From Acidimicrobiales bacterium (lineage in GTDB: Bacteria; Actinomycetota; Acidimicrobiia; Acidimicrobiales; JAKAVM01): a stretch of 5,477 nt of DNA. The stretch is from the NCBI GenBank assembly GCA_027451785.1, contig DAIDIS010000204.1, positions 1-5,477 on the forward strand, given 5' to 3'. The notes beneath the pieces are model-generated. The model made no database searches and was not told the DNA's origin. It saw only the letters and a program-made list of their open reading frames with translations. Each line of letters starts with the position of its first letter. The first letter of the stretch is position 1. A program made the translations under genes and the position numbers. Shown here piece by piece: positions 1-4,569 of this stretch.

Positions 1-729
1 GAGCCCAACATTGTTGCCCTTTTGGGCTACAGGCTCGGCATTTTCCCCCCAGGCAAACGAGACACGTCCTCAAGAACCGCTGCTACAGACAACTTCGTCC
101 GGGCGCATCGGCTGGCCGTCGACTCTATCCGGGAAGCCAGCCCAACCTCCGCTGTTAAAACCGGAATCACTCTGTCGATGACCGATTATCAACTGGATAA
201 TCCGTCTGGGCCCCAAGCGGACCAGGCGATGGCCCAGCTAAACAGAATCCGTGCCAGAAGCGAAGACGTCTTCCTGGAAGCCTGCCAAGGCGACGACTTT
301 ATCGGCGTTCAGACCTATTCGCGTTCGTTGGTCGGGCCGGCAGGTTCCGTCGCTATTCCCGACGGAGCGAGGCTGACCCAGATGGGCTACGAATTCTGGC
401 CGGAAGCCATCAGTGCGACGATCCGTCGGGCTTGGGAACTGGGTGGCAATATACCCATAGTGGTCACCGAGAACGGGATCGGAACTGCAGACGACTCGGA
501 ACGCATCGAGCACACCCAGAAGGCACTGGAAGAGATTTCCGGTTGCATCAGAGACGGGATTGATGTTTCCGGGTACATTCATTGGAGCCTCCTCGACAAC
601 TTCGAGTGGTCTCGCGGCTATGGCCCTACATTCGGGTTAGTACAGGCAAATCGGCAACCGCCCTTTGTACGAACCCCGAAGCCATCTGCCTCATGGCTGG
701 GAGACATTGCCAGGAGGGGCCAACTTTAA
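1..729 (+). CDS. GH1 family beta-glucosidase, C-terminal part (5' end outside window)
   Basis: Retaining glycoside hydrolase of family 1, which hydrolyses terminal beta-glucosides or related beta-glycosides and is usually cytoplasmic. The reading frame is open from base 1, and 242 codons are visible before TAA at 727-729. The first visible residues, EPNIVALLGY, match the end of the family's T-x-N-E-P signature, so the catalytic acid/base Glu is probably the first codon of the window. The nucleophile signature VTENG is present, with its Glu at codon 469-471 (157th visible residue). Further family marks are DDFIGVQTYSR, the helix around GYEFWPEAI, HWSLLDNFEW (sugar-binding) and GYGPTFGLV, and the protein ends with the usual KPSASWLGDIAR. 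The visible length fits the second half of a roughly 430-460 residue enzyme with no C-terminal extension. QTY replaces the more common NYY, and PTFGL the common RFGL; I recall both from actinobacterial members. Substrate preference cannot be read from this part. Confidence 0.93.
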   Translation, partial: EPNIVALLGYRLGIFPPGKRDTSSRTAATDNFVRAHRLAVDSIREASPTSAVKTGITLSMTDYQLDNPSGPQADQAMAQLNRIRARSEDVFLEACQGDDFIGVQTYSRSLVGPAGSVAIPDGARLTQMGYEFWPEAISATIRRAWELGGNIPIVVTENGIGTADDSERIEHTQKALEEISGCIRDGIDVSGYIHWSLLDNFEWSRGYGPTFGLVQANRQPPFVRTPKPSASWLGDIARRGQL

Positions 730-822
730 GCATATTCGCCTGGCTAAGGCCCCATTCCAACGCCCGGAGAGCAGAGGAAAGGCCCCCAGTAAATCCTCGC
801 CGGGCGCAATTTGTAATGAACC

Positions 823-838
823 TGTAAACTGGCGCGAA
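823..838 (+). promoter_or_regulatory. Possible -10 element for a leaderless gtrA-like transcript
   Basis: TAAACT at 825-830 matches the TATAAT consensus at four of six positions and is directly preceded by TG. Only seven bases separate it from the ATG at 838, so transcription would start at or next to the start codon. No Shine-Dalgarno sequence is visible before this ATG, which fits leaderless expression. No convincing -35 hexamer is seen. This is inference from position and similarity only. Confidence 0.3.
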
Positions 839-1485
839 TGAAGCTCTCGTTGAGCGCGGTTAAGGCATGGTACGAGACACCGCTGGGACGCAAAGCCGTA
901 AGGTACTCAATGGCCTCTGTCGTCGCAGTGCTGATAAGCCAAGGCGTACTGCTACTTACATACGGAATACTGCAAGTCGGGTCGGCGGTCGAGTGCAATG
1001 TCATTGCCACTGCGTGCGCGGCACTCCCCTCGTATTACATGAACCGGGCATGGGCCTGGGAGAAGTCAGGAAAATCTCACCTCACGAAAGAGATAATTCC
1101 GTTTTGGGTGCTCGCATTCATCGGGCTTGCCGTGTCCCTCTGGTCGGTAAGCCTTACAGAGAACTACTCCAAGAGCCACGGTTACTCGCACCTGCTTACT
1201 TCCATTGCCGTGAACTTCGCGTCCCTGGCGGCCTTCGGCGTCGTTTGGGTAGCGAAATTCGTGATATTCGAAAAGCTGGTTTTCATCGACCATTCGACAG
1301 ATAGCTCCGATGGGAACGGAGGACCGGGTCCTGGAATATCCGTCAAGGCGGGAGCTGAAACCCACGCATCGCCTGCGGTCGGTAGAGAATATTCCCGGAA
1401 TATGGACTATTCGGATAGCCCAGTAAACGAGCCGACCGGCAAGAATCAAGGCCCGGACCAAGACCCCCTGATGGCGGCGGGATAG
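838..1485 (+). CDS. GtrA-like small membrane protein with hydrophilic C-terminal tail
   Basis: GtrA-like integral membrane protein (PF04138-type). Members have four membrane helices and are linked to moving or handling polyprenyl-phosphate-linked sugars for cell-surface glycans. The 215-residue product has hydrophobic stretches at about residues 24-46, 49-67, 87-107 and 119-146. The family hallmark PSYYMNRAWAW follows helix 2 (residues 64-74), and the last helix leads into the typical VVWVAKFVIFEKLVF. After about residue 150 comes a polar, Gly/Ser/Asp-rich, probably disordered tail of some 65 residues, making this longer than the usual 120-150 residues. The ATG at 838 is used because the basic, amphipathic N-terminus fits; it has no visible Shine-Dalgarno sequence. 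It lies 108 bases after the glucosidase and 71 before cobT. No partner glycosyltransferase is in the window, so its glycan is unknown. Confidence 0.87.
   Translation: MKLSLSAVKAWYETPLGRKAVRYSMASVVAVLISQGVLLLTYGILQVGSAVECNVIATACAALPSYYMNRAWAWEKSGKSHLTKEIIPFWVLAFIGLAVSLWSVSLTENYSKSHGYSHLLTSIAVNFASLAAFGVVWVAKFVIFEKLVFIDHSTDSSDGNGGPGPGISVKAGAETHASPAVGREYSRNMDYSDSPVNEPTGKNQGPDQDPLMAAG
1389..1403. repeat. Near-perfect AT-rich palindrome in the 3' part of the gtrA-like gene
   Basis: ATATTCC and GGAATAT are complementary 7-base arms around a single C. Another copy of GGAATAT lies at 1333-1339. A shorter inverted repeat, CTAT-TCGG-ATAG, follows at 1407-1418. All lie in the stretch encoding the polar tail, about 150 bases before cobT. 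It could be a protein-binding site or chance in low-constraint coding DNA. Confidence 0.35.
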
Positions 1486-1518
1486 GCCTAGGTCGGCATT
1501 CATCCGGCAGTGCTTTTT

Positions 1519-1533
1519 GGGCCAGGGTGGCCC
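1519..1533. other. Short perfect hairpin upstream of cobT
   Basis: GGGCCA (1519-1524) and TGGCCC (1528-1533) form a 6-bp GC-rich stem with a three-base GGG loop. A T5 run (1514-1518) precedes it rather than follows it. It is therefore not a standard intrinsic terminator on the + strand, and on the - strand the hairpin would be followed by A residues. It sits where the -35 region of a cobT promoter would be, so a DNA operator is possible but unproven. Confidence 0.35.
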
Positions 1534-1541
1534 CGTAGGCA

Positions 1542-1557
1542 TACACTTCTATCCCGA
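1542..1557 (+). promoter_or_regulatory. Possible -10 element for leaderless cobT
   Basis: TACACT at 1542-1547 matches TATAAT at four of six positions and ends nine bases before the cobT ATG. There is no Shine-Dalgarno sequence between it and the start codon. The spacing would put the transcription start at or just before the ATG. No good -35 hexamer is visible. The whole gtrA-cobT gap is 71 bases. Confidence 0.3.
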
Positions 1558-2660
1558 TGGGGAACCACAACAGTTTTCGCGAAGCCCTCGCTCAATGCCG
1601 TCAGGCCGATAAGACCTCGGAGAACCAGGCCAGAGAGTATTTGGACAGGCTGACCAAGCCCGTGGGATCGCTGGGTGCTCTTGAGGACCTCGCAGCTCAG
1701 CTGAGTGCAATCCAAGGGAGGGTTCCTCCCGCGGCCCCCAGCAAGCCGGCTCTTGCAATTTTCGCGGGAGACCACGGAGTTCTGGAAGAAGGCGTAACTC
1801 CCTGGCCGCAGGAAGTCACTACCCAGATGGTCCTCAACTTCCTTTCGGGTGGGGCCGCCGTAAACTCCTTGGCAAAGTCGGCTGGGGCTTCAGTTGTGGT
1901 CGTAGACGTGGGCGTTGCATCCATTATCGACTGGACCGGTGTCGGAGACGGCGATAACGAGCCAAGATTCATCGACGCGAAGGTTCGACCGGGAACCGGC
2001 AACTTAGCTTCCGGACCGGCAATGACCATCGAGGAGGCGGAACAGGCTCTTTCAGTTGGCGCATCCCTGGCTTGCGAGATGATCGCCGATGGAGCAGACC
2101 TATTGCTAACCGGGGACATGGGGATTGGTAACACTTCCCCATCTGCCGCATTGATCGCCGCCATAACGGGAAAGAGCGCTCACGAGGTAACGGGCCGAGG
2201 AACCGGCATCGACGACGACCATTTGGAACGCAAGGTCGCCGCCATAGAGGCGGGACTGGCGAGAGCCAATCCTTCCGGGATCAATGGTGTTGACGGCGTT
2301 GCCCGGCTACTTGCCGAGCTAGGTGGAATCGAGATAGCCGCCATTGCGGGTTACATTGTGGGTGGAGCCAGCTTGGGAGTTCCGGTAGTTATGGACGGGG
2401 TTATATCCAATGCCGCAGGCTTGGTGGCAGTAGCTGCGAAGCCTGAAATCCTCGACTTTCTGATTGCCGGCCACCGTTCAACTGAACCTGGCGCCTCGGC
2501 AGCCATCGAATACTTTGGTCTGTCGCCGGTTATCGATCTCAATCTTCGGCTTGGAGAGGGGACCGGTGCATGCCTCGCCGTGCCGGTGATCCAGGCCAGC
2601 GCGAGAGTGATGTCCGAGATGGCGACATTTGACTCGGCAGGCGTGACCGACAAAACCTAA
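1557..2660 (+). CDS. cobT: Nicotinate-nucleotide--dimethylbenzimidazole phosphoribosyltransferase CobT
   Basis: Transfers phosphoribose from nicotinate mononucleotide to 5,6-dimethylbenzimidazole, giving alpha-ribazole phosphate for the lower nucleotide loop of cobalamin; cytoplasmic. The 367-residue length is close to the roughly 350-360 of enterobacterial CobT. Family motifs appear in order: LTKPVGSLGALE (32-43), FAGDHGV (69-75), GVTPWPQEVTTQMV (79-92), TGDMGIGNTSPSAAL (185-199), GRGTGIDD (213-220), GHRSTEP (305-311) and RLGEGTGA (331-338). Glu334 in the last motif corresponds to the catalytic Glu317 of the Salmonella enzyme, so the active site looks intact. The ATG at 1557 gives a normal N-terminus but has no Shine-Dalgarno sequence. 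The stop is TAA at 2658-2660. No other cobalamin gene is visible and no cobalamin riboswitch was recognised upstream, so it may be a standalone locus. It converges on the methyltransferase gene, with a 57-base gap. Confidence 0.97.
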   Translation: MGNHNSFREALAQCRQADKTSENQAREYLDRLTKPVGSLGALEDLAAQLSAIQGRVPPAAPSKPALAIFAGDHGVLEEGVTPWPQEVTTQMVLNFLSGGAAVNSLAKSAGASVVVVDVGVASIIDWTGVGDGDNEPRFIDAKVRPGTGNLASGPAMTIEEAEQALSVGASLACEMIADGADLLLTGDMGIGNTSPSAALIAAITGKSAHEVTGRGTGIDDDHLERKVAAIEAGLARANPSGINGVDGVARLLAELGGIEIAAIAGYIVGGASLGVPVVMDGVISNAAGLVAVAAKPEILDFLIAGHRSTEPGASAAIEYFGLSPVIDLNLRLGEGTGACLAVPVIQASARVMSEMATFDSAGVTDKT

Positions 2661-2688
2661 GACCCGACAAGAAAGGAACGGCACCCAA

Positions 2689-2720
2689 GGGCGTAATCCC
2701 CACGAGCGCCCAATCTTTTA
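2689..2720 (+). terminator. Weak candidate terminator between convergent cobT and methyltransferase genes
   Basis: GGGCG (2689-2693) pairs with CGCCC (2707-2711) around a 13-base loop, followed by AATCTTTTA (2712-2720). The short stem, large loop and only four consecutive T make this a weak intrinsic terminator. Its place 28 bases after the cobT stop, between two converging genes, supports the reading. The T run overlaps the methyltransferase stop codon. Confidence 0.3.
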
Positions 2721-3590
2721 CTCCGGCTTTTTACCGATCGCAATTACCTGAGAGTTGGTTTTGAACTGAGGACCCGGCTTTTCACTCGCGTATAGCGAAA
2801 GGCAATCCTCGAAGTCCTTCTCGGACATGAGGGAATTGGCAACGATGCCGTCTTTAGCCTCGGTGAACCTCTCAATTAGGAATCGCTTCCCAGGATCGTT
2901 CGGCGGATCCGTCTTGTAGACGGACATCGGGAATACCAAGGTTGCGGCAACCTCAAATCCTGCAGCATCCAGGTACCCCGCAAGCTTCCTGCCGACGTTC
3001 CTATCGCCGCCGCCTATCGCTTGGAGCCGGTTGAATGAGTCGGAGAGGCGTGAATACGCGTCGGAAGGCTCAGGGTAGACGAGGCTCAGTTGGTCATCTA
3101 CGTCGATGATGCATAGGTGACCACCCGGTTTGATCAATGTGGCCAGCTGTTCACAAACCGGAACAGGATCATTCAGGTATTGGAAGACGAAAGTCGAAGT
3201 GACCAAGTCGAACGAGTCCGGATCCAGACCCGGTTTCTCGACATCGCCTCGCACAAGCTCGACGGTAGAACCCGGAACGAAGAAGTCTTTTTCTTCCAAT
3301 GCCGATTGAATCCTGCGGGCGGTGGAGAGCATCTCATCGCTCTGGTCGAGGCCAACCGCTTCGACCTGCAACTGACCGGCAAGCTCAAGTATGTCCACAC
3401 CAAAACCGCAACCCGCGTCCAGAACGCGACTTCCCTCTTCGTACATCAAGACACCGTGAAGAGCACGCCTGGTGGGACCGGTGATCAGGGATTGCTCCAA
3501 TAACCATGCGTCGGGAACTCTATCTTCGCCCTCCAGGAGGGACTGGATGATCCCGTCCACAATCGCCGACTTCTCAGGATCGAATTTCAT
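2718..3590 (-). CDS. Class I SAM-dependent methyltransferase, substrate unknown
   Basis: Rossmann-fold methyltransferase that moves a methyl group from S-adenosylmethionine to an unidentified acceptor; no membrane segments. With the ATG at 3590 the protein has 290 residues. SAM-binding motif I is LDAGCGFG (57-64). An acidic residue ends strand 2 in VGLDQSDEM (Asp82), an Asp sits at the motif II position in RGDVEKP (Asp116), strand 4 is in FDLVTSTFVFQYL, and LIKPGGHLCIIDVDD (152-166) is the post-strand-4 loop plus strand 5. The C-terminal GRKLAGYLDAAGFEV resembles small-molecule or lipid methyltransferases of the UbiE/Methyltransf_11-25 type. A GTG at 3611 would add seven residues. I prefer the ATG because the added residues carry no recognisable motif and a -10-like TATGGT lies nine bases before it. 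The gene follows the flagellar genes on the same strand after 139 bases; a flagellar role is possible but not shown. Confidence 0.9.
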   Translation of the reverse strand: MKFDPEKSAIVDGIIQSLLEGEDRVPDAWLLEQSLITGPTRRALHGVLMYEEGSRVLDAGCGFGVDILELAGQLQVEAVGLDQSDEMLSTARRIQSALEEKDFFVPGSTVELVRGDVEKPGLDPDSFDLVTSTFVFQYLNDPVPVCEQLATLIKPGGHLCIIDVDDQLSLVYPEPSDAYSRLSDSFNRLQAIGGGDRNVGRKLAGYLDAAGFEVAATLVFPMSVYKTDPPNDPGKRFLIERFTEAKDGIVANSLMSEKDFEDCLSLYASEKPGPQFKTNSQVIAIGKKPE

Positions 3591-3605
3591 AACAATCCGA
3601 CCATA
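3590..3605 (-). promoter_or_regulatory. Possible -10 element for leaderless methyltransferase transcript
   Basis: On the - strand TATGGT (3605 down to 3600) matches TATAAT at four of six positions and ends nine bases before the ATG at 3590. No Shine-Dalgarno sequence lies between them. An inverted repeat, ACGCC/GGCGT (3610-3614 and 3624-3628, 9-base loop), lies just upstream where a -35 or operator would be. This would give the methyltransferase its own promoter separate from the flagellar genes. Evidence is by position only. Confidence 0.28.
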
Positions 3606-3729
3606 CTTCACGCCAACTCGTCGGGCGTGTCATTGAATTTACGCGCCAAACAATTCCGATTTTCATATTCAAACCGTGTTACTCCCCACTACCGGAAAAC
3701 GGAAAAGAAAAGATTTCAGACGGAAGGCC

Positions 3730-4011
3730 TCAGGCCAACTCATCAAAGACTCCCGCCAAACTGTTCGCGTACCCGCCTGAGGTTGGCAATAGGAGGCTCG
3801 CTACCGAGTCCCTCATTTCCGAGGCCCTGGCCTCCAACTCATGAGTTTCGTCAAGCAAAGCCTTCGCTCTAGCTTGAAGCTCCGGCGGGAGCGGACCTAC
3901 GTCTGTAGGCGGAAGAAAGCAGGGCAGTTCCCCCGAGCCGCTCTCCAGGAACTTCCGGTACTTTTCGTTCCGCTCCTCAATTTCGTCGAGAACTTCAGGC
4001 CAGGTAGCCAC
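3730..4011 (-). CDS. Small helical protein after fliS, putative FliT-like FliD chaperone
   Basis: I infer a FliT-type export chaperone, which in studied bacteria binds the cap protein FliD in the cytoplasm before secretion. The 93-residue product is charged, cysteine-poor (one Cys) and largely helical. Helix 1 covers about residues 3-23 (TWPEVLDEIEERNEKYRKFLE), then comes a Pro/Gly-rich linker (residues 24-43, including LPPTDVGPLPPE). A second long helix, about 44-73, is rich in Ala, Leu, Glu and Arg. An aromatic-plus-acidic start (W..VLDEIEERN) followed by a second amphipathic helix is the general FliT plan, but the sequence is divergent and shorter than the usual 100-120 residues. It starts at GTG 4009-4011, overlapping fliS by 17 bases, with GGAG four bases upstream. 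Overlap and gene order (fliD, fliS, this gene) are the main support. It could instead be an unrelated small flagellar protein. Confidence 0.78.
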   Translation of the reverse strand: MATWPEVLDEIEERNEKYRKFLESGSGELPCFLPPTDVGPLPPELQARAKALLDETHELEARASEMRDSVASLLLPTSGGYANSLAGVFDELA

Positions 4012-4417
4012 CGGTCTCCGTTGCGTTCGTGCTGCTTATCTCCGACACACACTTTTCCGCTGCAATCTTCCATGCAGAAGTCAGCTTCTCCACCATGCCA
4101 TAGATGGAAGCCACTCGCTCCTTGTCGTGGCTTATGTTTGCTTCGATCAATTCCCTCTCGAAATAAAAATACAAGTTCGCCAACTTACCGGCGTCCGGCC
4201 AAATCTCAGGGCGAAGGCTTGTGCGCAGAAGTCTTAGGATTTCCTGAGCATGCACCAAGGACATATGGACAAGTTTGAAATCCTTGGCATCGATGGCGGC
4301 TACCGCAACAGCCATGTCGTCCAGCAATCTCTCGTACAGCATTACGACCGACGTCGCCGGTCCGGCTGTAACGACAGAGTCTGAGACATATCGATCTTCC
4401 AACGACTTTGTCGGCAT
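3995..4417 (-). CDS. fliS: Flagellar export chaperone FliS
   Basis: FliS binds the C-terminal helix of newly made flagellin in the cytoplasm, keeps it from polymerising and hands it to the flagellar type III export gate. The 140-residue product has the family length and pattern. The N-terminal YVSDSVVTAGPATSVVMLYE (residues 10-29) matches the hallmark Y..(x)n..TA.P..LV.MLYE. The later helices carry the usual HAQEILRLLRTSL (56-68), AGKLANLYFYFERELIEANISHDKE (76-100) and a closing LTSAW (112-116). The last 20 residues are polar. The ATG at 4415-4417 has a good GGGGAG sequence four bases upstream. It lies 152 bases after fliD and overlaps the next small gene by 17 bases, implying translational coupling. 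A candidate promoter in the fliD-fliS gap could give separate control. Confidence 0.95.
   Translation of the reverse strand: MPTKSLEDRYVSDSVVTAGPATSVVMLYERLLDDMAVAVAAIDAKDFKLVHMSLVHAQEILRLLRTSLRPEIWPDAGKLANLYFYFERELIEANISHDKERVASIYGMVEKLTSAWKIAAEKCVSEISSTNATETGGYLA
4016..4019 (-). promoter_or_regulatory. Ribosome binding site deciding the GTG start of the FliT-like gene
   Basis: GGAG on the - strand ends four bases before the GTG at 4011, inside the 3' end of fliS. The same core and spacing precede fliS. This supports the GTG over later in-frame starts and suggests coupled translation. Confidence 0.5.
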
Positions 4418-4421
4418 TTCG

Positions 4422-4427
4422 CTCCCC
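4422..4427 (-). promoter_or_regulatory. Ribosome binding site of fliS
   Basis: GGGGAG on the - strand, four bases before the fliS ATG. It is the strongest Shine-Dalgarno sequence in the window, unlike the three genes elsewhere whose starts have none. Confidence 0.6.
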
Positions 4428-4443
4428 GGTCTCGTTACTTGTT

Positions 4444-4472
4444 TTCATATGCTTTTGATATAACTTCGGCAA
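4444..4472 (-). promoter_or_regulatory. Candidate sigma-70-type promoter for fliS
   Basis: Read on the - strand, TTGCCG (4472-4467) matches TTGACA at four of six positions. A spacer of exactly 17 bases follows, then TATGAA (4449-4444), which matches TATAAT at four of six. The AT-rich spacer helps. Transcription would start near 4437, leaving about 20 untranslated bases that contain the GGGGAG site. It does not resemble the sigma-28 flagellar consensus. A palindrome lies seven bases upstream of the -35. Confidence 0.4.
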
Positions 4473-4499
4473 CTTCCCCGCCTCAGCTGAGGCCCGAAG
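4464..4499. repeat. 14-bp perfect palindrome nested in a longer inverted repeat, fliD-fliS gap
   Basis: GCCTCAGCTGAGGC at 4480-4493 is its own reverse complement across all 14 bases. A second complementary pair, CTTCGG (4464-4469) and CCGAAG (4494-4499), encloses it asymmetrically: ten bases on the left, none on the right. The left outer arm overlaps the candidate fliS -35. As DNA it could bind a dimeric regulator around position -50. As RNA at the 3' side of fliD it could form a bulged hairpin affecting processing or termination, though no U run follows it. Confidence 0.55.
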
Positions 4500-4569
4500 C
4501 CTGCGGTGCTTGACAGCGCTAATCATCTGGGCCTCGCCTAGCATTTCCCGATGACTTCAACGCCTACGC

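Noticed and set aside
761..806. CGCCCGG...CCGGGCG inverted repeat between the glucosidase and gtrA-like genes
   Set aside because: The 7-bp arms are perfect, but the 32-base loop and absence of a following T run make it a poor terminator, and nothing else supports a function.
1006..1012. GCCACTG, resembling part of the cobalamin riboswitch core
   Set aside because: It sits inside the gtrA-like coding region about 550 bases before cobT, with no accompanying B12-box sequence.
1605..1612. GCCGATAA, an exact match to the sigma-28 flagellar -10 box, on the + strand
   Set aside because: It lies inside the cobT coding sequence, has no TAAA-like -35 at the right distance and points away from the flagellar genes. 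It is best explained as coding coincidence.
3693..3736. Possible terminator after the FliT-like gene: GGCC-TGA-GGCC over the stop codon, then a pyrimidine-rich tract on the - strand (tandem CGGAAAA on +)
   Set aside because: The stem is only 4 bp and is separated by 13 bases from a mixed C/T tract, so it does not meet the intrinsic terminator pattern. Factor-dependent termination cannot be judged by eye.
3627..3872. Open frame on the + strand spanning the methyltransferase upstream gap
   Set aside because: It runs antisense through the FliT-like gene, has a biased basic composition typical of shadow frames and no ribosome binding site.
4206..4544. Open frame on the - strand covering the fliD-fliS gap and part of fliS
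   Set aside because: It overlaps fliS in another frame and its product shows no recognisable pattern. The FliS frame is clearly the real one.
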